Source of the DNA: JAMDEO01 sp963775295
GTDB lineage: Bacteria > Actinomycetota > Thermoleophilia > RBG-16-64-13
Length of the DNA stretch: 64,000 bases
Direction of reading: 5' to 3'
Assembly (NCBI GenBank): GCA_963775295.1
Contig: CAVZIK010000006.1
Coordinates: 2,108,001-2,172,000 of the forward strand
In this document: positions 48,906-57,444 of the stretch, piece by piece
How the letters are laid out: the number at the start of each line of letters is the position of its first letter
Numbering within the stretch: position 1 is the first letter of the stretch
Translations under genes and position numbers: made by a program
The notes under the pieces: generated by a model
What the model was told of the DNA's origin: nothing
The model's database searches: none
The model's input: only the letters and a program-made list of their open reading frames with translations

Positions 48906-51900
48906 ATGAACCGAAAACGTCTTCTAATCCTTGCTGTCGTACTTATTCTGGGTCTAATGCTAGCGATCGCCCCGAGCGCCTTTGCGGCGGAGAGCGTCAC
49001 TGTCAAGTTGCTGGACAGCCACGGCGTCGGGCTTGCGGGTGGTCAGGTCAAATGGGCAGACGGCAGCTGGCATGATGCCGGCACCACCGGCTCCGATGGG
49101 ACGCTCACCTTCGACGTCTCCAATTCAAGCTGGAGCAAGATCGTCGTGACCTATCACCAGGTGGGGTGGGAGAAATCGAACGCCCAGTGCTTGGCGGATA
49201 GCTATACATGGCAGACAATCGATGCCGGCATCAAACTAGTAGATCATAGCGGGGCCGGCCTGCCCGGAGGCGTCGTTCAGCAGGGGGTAGGCTCATGGGT
49301 GACTATCGGCACCACCGGTGCCGATGGAACGGTGCCGTGGGAAGTATTTCCAAGCTTCGCTAACTACCAATTTCGGATGATCTACGGCCACACGTCCGAA
49401 ACGCGCACCGGCGTATCGGTCCCGGCTGCCGTGTTCCAGACCGGCGAACTCACATTGCACTTCAGCGGGAACATACGCTCCAATTTAGGCGGTTCCTGGT
49501 GGAACTTTGCCAAGCCATCCATGGAGTTCCTGCCCGGTACCATCCCGATTGGGTTTGCTGGCGGCAGCTACCCGGAGAAGTGGATGAGCTATGACATCGT
49601 GGCCGGAACCAGCATCGAAGAGAGCGTGGCATACGTACTGCTCCTAGACAGTGCCAAGAAAGGACTGGCAGACGGCGTCGCACAGTATTACGACAGCGGG
49701 TGGAAGTCTATTCCTGGAAGCACTGGCACCGACGGCGCTCTCCTGTATGGGATCCCGGGTAGCAAGGGCAATCTCACCTTCAAAATGAGCTACGCAGGCG
49801 CTTCGCTACAGAAGGCCCAGAATATCGCCTTTGATTCATTCGTGATCTTCCAGACCGCCGCGGTCACGATGAAGCTGCTTGCTAGCGACGGCACCACCGA
49901 GGAAACAGGCACCGGGCAATACTACGCCTCCGGCTGGAGGCCCTTCGGCAACACGCCGGCTACCATGGAGTTGCTGCCCACCACTTACACCTTCTCGGTT
50001 ACTTACAAGGGTGCGACCATCCAGATGGCCCAGAACGTGGCGAACGGCAATACGCTGGTCGTCTTTAAGACCGCCGCGGTCACGATGAAGCTGCTCGACT
50101 CGAGCGGCACTGAGCTCGCAGGACAGGGCAAGTACTACGCTTCGGGTTGGAATGACTTCGGCACTACTCCGACCACTGCCACCATGGAGTTGCTGCCCAC
50201 CACTTACACCTTCTCGGTTACTTACAAGGGTGCGACCATCCAGATGGCGCAGAACGTGGCGAACGGCAATACGCTGGTCGTCTTTAAGACCGCCGCGGTC
50301 ACGATGAAGCTGCTTGCTAGCGACGGCACCACCGAGGAAACAGGCACCGGGCAATACTACGCCTCCGGCTGGAGGCCCTTCGGCAACACGCCGGCTACCA
50401 TGGAGTTGCTGCCCACCACTTACACCTTCTCGGTTACTTACAAGGGTGCGACCATCCAGATGGCGCAGAACGTGGCGAACGGCAATACGCTGGTCGTCTT
50501 TAAGACCGCCGCGGTCACGATGAAGCTGCTCGACTCGAGCGGCACTGAGCTCGCAGGACAGGGCAAGTACTACGCCTCGGGTTGGAATGACTTCGGCAAC
50601 ACGCCGGCTACCATGGAGTTGCTGCCCACCACTTACACCTTCTCGGTTACTTACAAGGGTGCGACCATCCAGATGGCGCAGAACGTGGCGAACGGCAACA
50701 CGCTGGTCGTCTTTAAGACCGCCGCGGTCACGATGAAGCTGCTCGACTCGAGCGGCACTGAGCTCGCAGGACAGGGCAAGTACTACGCCTCGGGTTGGAA
50801 TGACTTCGGCACTACTCCGACCACTGCCACCATGGAGCTTCTGCCCACCACCTACACCTTTGCCGTCACCTACAATGACGCCCAGATCCAGAAGAGCCAG
50901 AACGTGGCGAACGGCAATACGCTGGTCGTCTTCACCGGTACCGAGGTCACCATCCAGTTCTCGGGCACTATCCAATACTATGCGGCCGGCTGGAAGACCT
51001 TCACGAAACCTACGATGACCCTCCTGCCCGGCACTTACACCTTTAGCTTCTCCGGCAACGGATACCCAGCCGTCAATGTCACGCTGAATGTGACGGGCAA
51101 CCAGGTGAAGAAAAGCGTGGTCTACGTCCGTTTGCTTAGCAGTACCAACGCGGGTCTGGCAGGCGGTAGCGCGTCCGCTTATGTCAACGGGTGGAAGACC
51201 CTCGGCACGACGGCTGGCAACGGCGCAGTAGTTGCTCTGTTTGATGGCCTGCTGGGCAACACCGCCGTGAGCATGGGCTACGCGGGGGGGTCGATTCAGA
51301 AGAGTCAGAACCTCCTAGCGAACTCGTTTGTCGACTTCCAGACCGCCAAAGTCACCATGAATCTGCTTGCCTCGCAAGGCAATCCGTTGAAGGGTAAAGC
51401 CGAGTACTACGGTTCGACATGGACGACCTTCGGCTCCGGCGAGACCAGCACCACCATGGAGCTTTTGCCCACCACCTACAGCTTCAGGGTTACATACGCT
51501 GGTGCCACAGTGGTCGCGGGCCAGAATGTGGCCAGCAGCGCCAACGTGGTGTTCAACACCGTATTGGTCACCATGAATCTGCTTGCCTCGCAAGGCAATC
51601 CGTTGAAGGGTAAAGCCGAGTACTACGATTTGACATTGAAGGCCTGGACGACCTTCGGCTCCGGCGAGACCAGCACCACCATGGAGCTTTTGCCCACCAC
51701 CTACAGCTTCAGGGTTACATACGCTGGTGCCACAGTGGTCGCGGGCCAGAATGTGGCCAGCAGCGACGTGACGTTCCGGACGGGACAAGTGAACGGTACG
51801 TGCACGCAGTACTTTGCCACCATATGGAACAACTTCATCCAAGACATGGAGCTTCTGCCGGGCAGCTACCTATTCCAGTATCCAGGAGGGCCACATACCT

Positions 51901-51938
51901 TTGTCATCACGGCCGGGGTAGTGAACCATATCGACTGA
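48906..51938 (+). CDS. Secreted tandem-repeat protein 2 under c-di-GMP riboswitch control
   Basis: ATG 48906 follows GGAGGGG; the open frame extends to 48828 without a better start. 1,010 residues. The signal peptide is ~1-27 (cleavage after APSAFA). The mature protein is built of ~14 beta-rich modules of 71-73 residues with the pattern VTMKLL, YYASGW, ATMELLPTTYTFSVTYKG, QNVA, VVF-x-T. Five central modules are almost identical in DNA, and two more near the end are identical to each other. No sortase motif or C-terminal helix is present. A segment of ~220 bases is shared with the gene at 60262. Probably an extracellular filament- or matrix-type protein; function not known. Confidence 0.82.
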   Translation: MNRKRLLILAVVLILGLMLAIAPSAFAAESVTVKLLDSHGVGLAGGQVKWADGSWHDAGTTGSDGTLTFDVSNSSWSKIVVTYHQVGWEKSNAQCLADSYTWQTIDAGIKLVDHSGAGLPGGVVQQGVGSWVTIGTTGADGTVPWEVFPSFANYQFRMIYGHTSETRTGVSVPAAVFQTGELTLHFSGNIRSNLGGSWWNFAKPSMEFLPGTIPIGFAGGSYPEKWMSYDIVAGTSIEESVAYVLLLDSAKKGLADGVAQYYDSGWKSIPGSTGTDGALLYGIPGSKGNLTFKMSYAGASLQKAQNIAFDSFVIFQTAAVTMKLLASDGTTEETGTGQYYASGWRPFGNTPATMELLPTTYTFSVTYKGATIQMAQNVANGNTLVVFKTAAVTMKLLDSSGTELAGQGKYYASGWNDFGTTPTTATMELLPTTYTFSVTYKGATIQMAQNVANGNTLVVFKTAAVTMKLLASDGTTEETGTGQYYASGWRPFGNTPATMELLPTTYTFSVTYKGATIQMAQNVANGNTLVVFKTAAVTMKLLDSSGTELAGQGKYYASGWNDFGNTPATMELLPTTYTFSVTYKGATIQMAQNVANGNTLVVFKTAAVTMKLLDSSGTELAGQGKYYASGWNDFGTTPTTATMELLPTTYTFAVTYNDAQIQKSQNVANGNTLVVFTGTEVTIQFSGTIQYYAAGWKTFTKPTMTLLPGTYTFSFSGNGYPAVNVTLNVTGNQVKKSVVYVRLLSSTNAGLAGGSASAYVNGWKTLGTTAGNGAVVALFDGLLGNTAVSMGYAGGSIQKSQNLLANSFVDFQTAKVTMNLLASQGNPLKGKAEYYGSTWTTFGSGETSTTMELLPTTYSFRVTYAGATVVAGQNVASSANVVFNTVLVTMNLLASQGNPLKGKAEYYDLTLKAWTTFGSGETSTTMELLPTTYSFRVTYAGATVVAGQNVASSDVTFRTGQVNGTCTQYFATIWNNFIQDMELLPGSYLFQYPGGPHTFVITAGVVNHID
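49863..50945 (+). repeat. Five in-frame tandem repeats of 213-219 bp
   Basis: Units begin with GTCACGATGAAGCTG at 49863, 50079, 50298, 50514 and 50727 (216, 219, 216 and 213 bases apart). Two module types alternate: one with LLASDGTTEETGTGQYY and one with LLDSSGTELAGQGKYY. The shared parts are nearly identical in DNA, including silent positions, which implies recent duplication or conversion. The 3-base length steps come from an optional TTA/TPTTA insertion. Confidence 0.93.
51351..51780 (+). repeat. Second pair of 216-bp coding repeats
   Basis: Units start with GTCACCATGAATCTG at 51351 and 51567. They are identical over most of their length, apart from a TTGACATTGAAG-type insertion and the loss of a few codons in the second unit. 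Confidence 0.9.
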
Positions 51939-51965
51939 TCTTCTCCCGAATATCTGGAAATCGGC

Positions 51966-52004
51966 AGCAGGTCCTGCCCCCTTCGCAAGGGGGCAGGACC
52001 TGCT
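51966..52004. terminator. 18-bp perfect inverted repeat after repeat protein 2
   Basis: AGCAGGTCCTGCCCCCTT and its exact complement flank the loop CGC. There is no T tract on the + side, so it may act as a bidirectional or factor-assisted terminator for the converging 48906 and terminase genes. Confidence 0.6.
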
Positions 52005-52371
52005 CATATCTGAGGACTGGAGATCGACGAAGCTGCGGAGTGGGCGACCTCCGGAACACGGTCGGGACATTAGTGACCGAGGAGCTTTTCGACCCAGACG
52101 CCCAAGTGCGTGCCGCCTCCGGGCCTGCGCGCACAATGTCTGGGCAAGCCCGCCGGATTGGGTGTTGCTGTCGCTACCACAAAGGAGTCGGCCGCTTTAC
52201 GACACAGCAACACATCACGTAATGGCGTGTTCTTGGCGGTTGAGGGCTTGTGGCCACCTGCACGCGGGTCTCAGCGGGCTAGAAGACTCTGTCACTAGCT
52301 AGCGGCGAGGAAGCCGCAGAACCACTCTCGTTCCCGTGGCCGGCCTCAGCAATCCACGATTCCGCAAGTCA
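52005..52371. other. 367-base gap between repeat protein 2 and the packaging genes
   Basis: No frame on either strand has a ribosome site and convincing sequence. I see no RNA element or att-like repeat. The left boundary of the phage-type block lies somewhere here. Confidence 0.4.
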
Positions 52372-54027
52372 TCACCCCAGGATCTCAGCCGTCACCTCAC
52401 AAGCATGCAGCCGCTCAAGGGCAATCTCCGCATAGGAGTCGGCGTGGGCAAAGTGATCAGGTCCACGCTTGATCCACACCGCCTTCTTCTGCCCGCTCAT
52501 CGGATCCTCCTGGATGCTACGAAGCGTGTTTGTCATCTGTTGCACGAAGTTGGTTACCTCATCTTCAATACGGGGGATGCGGCGTTTGTGCATCTGGTGG
52601 ACGTCCCGCCAGGCATCAAGGGCATCGGTCCGGTTGATGTTCACAATCGGGGTGTTATCGGAATCGTAGCTCCAGGCCACCTTGCCCTTCTGGGCGGTGT
52701 AGTAGGCGCACCAGACCCTGCCCTGGAAGCGCCGGGCAAAGGCGCTTGCCGCGTGGGTGTTGGGCATGGCGTCAATCACGCAGGCTCTGACGTCGTAGGC
52801 TTCCATGTAGTGGTCGAGATGGGTGAACTCGGCATCGGTCTGGGGCTCGTGGTGCACGCGGATGGTAAAGACCATTCCCCGCTCTTCTTCAGGCTGCTTG
52901 ATGACGATGTGTAGACCTCTGCTCTGATCAACTCCCATGACGCATGCCTTACCCCTTGTGAACATGCCCCAGTTCCCGGAGATGAGTGCGAGGTCCTGTT
53001 CAGTTAGCCCGCCTTCGGCCGCCTGGTAGGGCAGACCCAATTCCGAGTTGTAATACTCCTGGGGAAAGTCGGTCGTCTGCCACTCGTGCAGAAGCGCCGA
53101 TGCCTTGGTCTCGCACCCCCGCTCAACGTCTGCTCGGGAGAGAACCTTGGAGAAGAACTTGCTGAAGTGATACCCATGGGTCCCGCGCCCGGGATACTTC
53201 GCTACCCAGACCCCGAGGGCTGGATCGAGCACGTGGCCGCAGCCAACGCAGACCAGATTCTCCTGCCCTGGTTTCCCTTTGATGAAGACGATCTCCCGGC
53301 GGGCGTCGTAAGGATTGCCGTGGTGCTGCAAGAACAGATCCTCAAGACATGAACTCTTGCCACACCCCGGACACCTAATGTGCCAATGCCGCTGGTCGCT
53401 TGCCTGGAAGATCTTGTCGATGCCGTATCCGGGAAGGGTGGGGGTGGAGATGTAGAGTTCATATCCCCAGTCACTGTGACCGGTACGCTTGCGGGCAAGT
53501 TCGATACTTGCGGGTGGCATCTCATCCACCTCATCAAAGACCAAAAAGTCGGCCGGCACCGATTTCATCTGGGTTCGACTCTGGGTGCCTCGGAAGTAGA
53601 TGGAGCCCTTGCCGATTTGCCGAAGCCCGGCGGCGTCGATCTCGCCCACAAGGCTGCGAAAGTAGGCGCTTTCCCGAACGGCCGGAGCAAACCGATCCCT
53701 CGAAAATTCACTCACGGCGTGGTCGGTGGGAAAGTAGTAGATGGTTCTCCCACCACACTTGATGGCGAACTGTAGAGACCGGCCCATACCGTACTCGGTG
53801 GCCCCGGTCTGAGCAGCCTTGCGGATAACCATGCAGGCCGCCGGATCTGAGTAAGGGCCGTGGAGATACTCGTGACCGCGAAAGTCAAAGGGGCGCCCGT
53901 TGATACGGCGGCAGGCAAGGGTCCACTGGGCAAGATCAGACGATTCTCGGCGCACGGCGCAGGCTCGTTTAAGAAGGCGCCTTCGTTCCTCTAAGCTTAA
54001 GTTCATAGGCGAGGCGGGCAAGGTCAC
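52372..54027 (-). CDS. Phage terminase large subunit (GpA-like)
   Basis: The start is GTG 54027, fixed by AGGAGGTAGACC, overlapping the upstream gene by 59 bases; ATG 54006 lacks a ribosome site. 551 residues. The ATPase half has the Walker A-like RKAAQTGATEYGMGR near residue 69, the TIYYFPTDHAVSEFSRDR strand, and Walker B FLVFDEVDEMPP near 164. A CPGCGKSSC/CVGCG zinc site follows near 220-262. The nuclease half begins with VMGVDQSRG near 362, and a later VIDAMPNT carries a second acidic residue. It packages DNA into phage heads. No portal or capsid gene is found nearby. Confidence 0.88.
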   Translation of the reverse strand: MTLPASPMNLSLEERRRLLKRACAVRRESSDLAQWTLACRRINGRPFDFRGHEYLHGPYSDPAACMVIRKAAQTGATEYGMGRSLQFAIKCGGRTIYYFPTDHAVSEFSRDRFAPAVRESAYFRSLVGEIDAAGLRQIGKGSIYFRGTQSRTQMKSVPADFLVFDEVDEMPPASIELARKRTGHSDWGYELYISTPTLPGYGIDKIFQASDQRHWHIRCPGCGKSSCLEDLFLQHHGNPYDARREIVFIKGKPGQENLVCVGCGHVLDPALGVWVAKYPGRGTHGYHFSKFFSKVLSRADVERGCETKASALLHEWQTTDFPQEYYNSELGLPYQAAEGGLTEQDLALISGNWGMFTRGKACVMGVDQSRGLHIVIKQPEEERGMVFTIRVHHEPQTDAEFTHLDHYMEAYDVRACVIDAMPNTHAASAFARRFQGRVWCAYYTAQKGKVAWSYDSDNTPIVNINRTDALDAWRDVHQMHKRRIPRIEDEVTNFVQQMTNTLRSIQEDPMSGQKKAVWIKRGPDHFAHADSYAEIALERLHACEVTAEILG

Positions 54028-54490
54028 GGTCTACCTCCTGTTCGGAAAGGTCATCGATGGGATCGAGGGTCTCTGATTGAGTGGTCCCAGGGGACTGCGC
54101 TGCACGCAATCGGCTACGGCGCCTGATGCACCGGGCCGCAGTCTCCAAGCTCTCCAGACGGTCTTGCTGCTCCGCGCGGACCCCGGCTTCATCTGAGGTC
54201 CTCATGGGCGCAGCTCCCGGCAGGCTATGTGCAGCCCAGGCCCGCAGGAACACATGTTCCATCTCGTCAATATCGCGTTGGGTCTGGGCGGCTTCAGCAA
54301 GGCCTATGGTTCGGCCTTCCTGCCAGCGCCTGCGGGCAAGTGCGAGTTCCCGGTTTACCTGGGCCGCCGGGATGTCCAGGCGGCGGGCAATGTCGGCCGG
54401 CGGCTCGCCTTTCAGGTGGCGCTTTATGATCTGCGCGTTGCGCCGACTACGTTCCGGGTCCTTGCTTCGAGCTGACACGGCAGCACTCAC
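53969..54490 (-). CDS. Terminase small subunit-like HTH protein
   Basis: GTG 54490 overlaps the upstream stop (GTGA) and is preferred to the longer frame; 173 residues beginning MSAAVSARSKDPERSRRNAQ. A helix-turn-helix region (IIKRHLKGEPPADIARRLDI, then PAAQVNRELALARRRW) is typical of small terminase subunits that recognise the packaging site. The C terminus is charged and may contact the large subunit. It lies immediately before, and overlaps, the large subunit gene. Confidence 0.65.
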   Translation of the reverse strand: MSAAVSARSKDPERSRRNAQIIKRHLKGEPPADIARRLDIPAAQVNRELALARRRWQEGRTIGLAEAAQTQRDIDEMEHVFLRAWAAHSLPGAAPMRTSDEAGVRAEQQDRLESLETAARCIRRRSRLRAAQSPGTTQSETLDPIDDLSEQEVDRDLARLAYELKLRGTKAPS

Positions 54491-55560
54491 TTTCCAGGGA
54501 CGGTCGCGACAGGCTTCGGCGCCGCCTTTGTCGATGGCGGCGCCTGGCTTGGTGCGGTGGCGGTCACGTTGCCGCACGAGTCACCGGGCGATTTCGCAAC
54601 CGGCGGCTTGCGTGCGGTATTGGGACTCTTGACCTTGGTGGTCGGCGAAGGCCGGGGCTTAGGCGGCAGCCCTGTCTCCAGATACTGCTCGAGGAGTGCT
54701 CTCGAGCCTGTATTGTCGCCAAGTAGGTGCAGGGTCTCGGTCCGGGCCCGCAACGCGATTCTGCGAGCAAGCGCCGCTGCTGCTTCGTCAGGGTTTGGTT
54801 CCTCGTCGGACCCTCCCGACGAGGGCACGTGCGATCGGGCGGGCGCCCCAGTTCCCCCGAGGGCCTGGCGCGTAAGGATGCGGATGAGCTCGGTTTCCGG
54901 CTCCGAACCCGAGAGCGTCTCTGCCAGAGCAAGCTGCCCACGGAGGGTGTGTAGAAGAATCGTCAGACCGGCGCGAAGATCGGGAAACAGAACCTGCTGG
55001 TCCAGCAGGTATCGCCGGGATAAGTGCTCGGTGGCGGTCTCGATGGTCCGCATCTGAGACAGCGATTCCCTCGTAGTAAGCACGCAGCGCGTAGCGAGCG
55101 GGCGGTGTCGCTCGGCGATCTCGGTCTCATACTCAAGGAGATCCGGACGTTGTCGGGTGAGTCGCTCCCGGCAAAGCTCATCTCGGAGGCAGCTGAGGTG
55201 TTCAAGCTCATGGATCATCTCGAAGACCCTCTGGGCCTGGCGACTATGAACCTCCAGTGCGTGGGCGACCGTGAGGTTCAAGAACTGGTGGAGAAGGAAG
55301 AGAAAGACGACGTTCTTTTCGGCTTTCAGTATCTTGGCAGTTATCTCATCCTGGGACTCGCCTTTGGTCACGTACTTCACCCCGCGGCCCACCTGTCCCG
55401 GCAGCTTCTCAAGCGGCCAAGGTTCCTCGGGGTGAGATCTGAGGAAGGTGACATACGCCGTGAGCGACTTATGCTTGTAGGCCTCGCGAGTCCAGCTCAC
55501 GACCGCCTCGGATGGGGTCAGGTGGTCCTCGATCTTGGCCAGTCGTTGAGCGGTAGTCAC
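54487..55560 (-). CDS. Hypothetical phage-associated protein
   Basis: 357 residues from ATG 55560, overlapping the stop of the upstream gene (ATGA) and the next start (GTGA), so it is part of a tightly packed four-gene operon. The first ~230 residues are helical and charged (AKILKAEKNVVFLFLLHQF); the last ~90 are low-complexity Pro/Thr/Lys/Ala. No catalytic motif or membrane anchor is clear. I do not recognise it. Position suggests a packaging or DNA-binding accessory. Confidence 0.6.
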   Translation of the reverse strand: MTTAQRLAKIEDHLTPSEAVVSWTREAYKHKSLTAYVTFLRSHPEEPWPLEKLPGQVGRGVKYVTKGESQDEITAKILKAEKNVVFLFLLHQFLNLTVAHALEVHSRQAQRVFEMIHELEHLSCLRDELCRERLTRQRPDLLEYETEIAERHRPLATRCVLTTRESLSQMRTIETATEHLSRRYLLDQQVLFPDLRAGLTILLHTLRGQLALAETLSGSEPETELIRILTRQALGGTGAPARSHVPSSGGSDEEPNPDEAAAALARRIALRARTETLHLLGDNTGSRALLEQYLETGLPPKPRPSPTTKVKSPNTARKPPVAKSPGDSCGNVTATAPSQAPPSTKAAPKPVATVPGK

Positions 55561-55997
55561 GTCATCTCCTCCTCGATGTCCTCCTGGAGTTCGTCGGGCT
55601 CCAGATCGAATACGTCATGGGCTGGCGCCTCGTCTCGGCGAAGCACCGCCGCCTCCAATTTCTTGATGCTGTCTTCATGGTCGTTGGCAAGGCAACGCCG
55701 TGCGGTTTCACCGATAACGGCGAGAGTTCGGCTTCTGTCGACCGAGTTGGGAAGGACCAACGTGTCTGTGGTTGCGCTTTCGAGCATGCTCAAGATGTCT
55801 GAATAGCTCCGCAGCCCGTGGAACTGGTAGGCGGCCGCCACGGTTCGCTCCCGATGCTTACGCTGGCCGCCCAAGCGCCTGGCCTCGGCGGCTTCCTCGC
55901 GGTGCTTGGGCGAATGCCAGAAGCAATATTTCTCGTCGGTCATCGCCCAGGCGTTACATGGTTCGCCCGAGCGCTTGATGTGGCGGCATTGGCCCAT
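55557..55997 (-). CDS. Small zinc-binding phage-associated protein
   Basis: 146 residues from ATG 55997. The N terminus MGQCRHIKRSGEPCNAWAM, then KYCFWHSPKHREEA has the C-x-C...C-x-x-H arrangement of short zinc-finger proteins often found just upstream of phage terminase genes. The rest is helical and acidic at the end (DLEPDELQEDIEEEMT). It overlaps the next gene by 4 bases. DNA binding is plausible but not shown. Confidence 0.65.
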   Translation of the reverse strand: MGQCRHIKRSGEPCNAWAMTDEKYCFWHSPKHREEAAEARRLGGQRKHRERTVAAAYQFHGLRSYSDILSMLESATTDTLVLPNSVDRSRTLAVIGETARRCLANDHEDSIKKLEAAVLRRDEAPAHDVFDLEPDELQEDIEEEMT

Positions 55998-56071
55998 GGA
56001 TCAGCGCTCGGGACCTGCGCTCGGCCGAGATTCTTCGGGGACCTGAGCTGGGGGAGTCCTCGACAACTTCA

Positions 56072-57301
56072 TCACCGGTCTACCTTCTTGGCCTTCTTGC
56101 CGGTGAAGCTCTCCCAACGGGCGATGCTGACGGAGGCGTAACGCTCGTCTAGCTCGATGCCGTAACAGATTCTGCCCGTGCGCTCGGCGGCGATGATGGT
56201 CGACCCGCCGCCGATGAATGGATCGAGCACCGTCTCCCCGGGCTTGGTCGAGTTTTCGAGCGCGCGTTCGATGAGGGGGAGAGGCTTGGAGGTCGGATGC
56301 AAGGGGGAGTCACTCGGGCGGGGAATCTCCCAGACGTCAGACTGACCTCGGCCCCCGAAGAACCTACGCTTGGTGCCCTCGGGCCAACCGTACCAAATGG
56401 GCTCATAGGATCGCTGGTAATCCGCCCGTCCAAGCACGAAACGCCCCTTGGACCAGATGAGGGTGTCAGACCAATGCAGCTTGAGTTCCTCGAGCGTCTT
56501 CATGAGAACCCCGAGGTTGGCGGAGCTCATGCAGATGTAGATACATCCGTTTACGTTGGAGCCGATGTTGGCACCGAACTTTCCGCAGAACTCCGCGTAG
56601 GCATCACCCTTTAGGTCATCGTTCTTAAGAGGTCGGGCCCGCTGGCCCTTCTGTTGGCCGCCATGATGGCCGAGATCGCAGCCGTACGGCGGATCCGTGA
56701 AGACCATGTTTGCCTTCGCGCCGCCCAGGAGGCGCTGAAATGACGCGGCATCGGTCGAGTCCTCGCACAGAAGCCAATGATCGCCAATCTGGAAGAGATC
56801 GCCGCGAACAGCCCGGGGCTTCTCGCAGGCGGCGCGCCAGGCCGCGTCAAGATCGATGGTCTCGGGTTGGTCGCGCTTGGCCTGAGCGGCCAGCCCCTTG
56901 AGAAGCGACTGAAGTTCGTCGTCAGAAAACCCGAGCATCCTCATGTCGATACCCGGGTCATCGGCCAGCTCCTTGAGCCGCCGGGGCAGCAGATCCAGGT
57001 CCCAGTCGCCCTGGACGTTGTTGAGAACCACCCCCAGCGCTCGAGCTTTGGTGAGGGAAAGGTCCACGTAAACTGCGGGCACTTTCTCATTCCCGGCGCG
57101 AAGCGCGGCCTCGACCACGCGATGCCCGTTGATGAGCATGTTGTCCTCCAAGCGAAGGACTGCCGGAAGGACCACCGAATAGTTGGCCACACTTTTGTCC
57201 AGGGCTTTGCTCATATCGGCGCTCATATGACGGGGATTGGTGGGATCGGCCTTGATCTCATTGATGGGGACATACACGATCTTGAGAGATTGCTCTTTCA
57301 T
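56072..57301 (-). CDS. ParB-like/N6-adenine DNA methyltransferase fusion, phage type
   Basis: 409 residues from ATG 57301. The N-terminal ParB/Srx-like domain (~1-100) has VPINEIKADPTNPRHMS and DNMLINGHRVVEAALRAGN. The methyltransferase half has the catalytic DPPY in NMVFTDPPYGCDLG near residue 202 and the cofactor motif ETVLDPFIGGGSTIIAAERT near 370, a beta-class order. Such fusions are common in phages, where they methylate phage DNA against host restriction. It heads the reverse operon, 74 bases before the zinc protein. It may protect against enzymes such as those at the other end of this window. Confidence 0.88.
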   Translation of the reverse strand: MKEQSLKIVYVPINEIKADPTNPRHMSADMSKALDKSVANYSVVLPAVLRLEDNMLINGHRVVEAALRAGNEKVPAVYVDLSLTKARALGVVLNNVQGDWDLDLLPRRLKELADDPGIDMRMLGFSDDELQSLLKGLAAQAKRDQPETIDLDAAWRAACEKPRAVRGDLFQIGDHWLLCEDSTDAASFQRLLGGAKANMVFTDPPYGCDLGHHGGQQKGQRARPLKNDDLKGDAYAEFCGKFGANIGSNVNGCIYICMSSANLGVLMKTLEELKLHWSDTLIWSKGRFVLGRADYQRSYEPIWYGWPEGTKRRFFGGRGQSDVWEIPRPSDSPLHPTSKPLPLIERALENSTKPGETVLDPFIGGGSTIIAAERTGRICYGIELDERYASVSIARWESFTGKKAKKVDR

Positions 57302-57444
57302 TCGGACCTCCGTTCTTGGTTGCGGGCTTCTGGTCTCTTGTGCTTCGCGTCCGTCGGCGTTACGCTGGTTGCAGCAGTGACCGAGTAGAGTGAATTTGTG
57401 GCGGCAAGGAAAATGATTGCATTGTCATTAATTGGGGTGCAACG

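Noticed and set aside
49836..50975. A 379-codon reverse frame opposite the tandem repeats
   Set aside because: It is the antisense of repeated coding DNA; its own repeats and Arg/Gly/His bias follow from the forward gene, and no ribosome site is present.
49863..51780. CRISPR-like periodic repeats
   Set aside because: The period is ~216 bases, in frame, with no short repeat plus unique spacers. They are coding modules.
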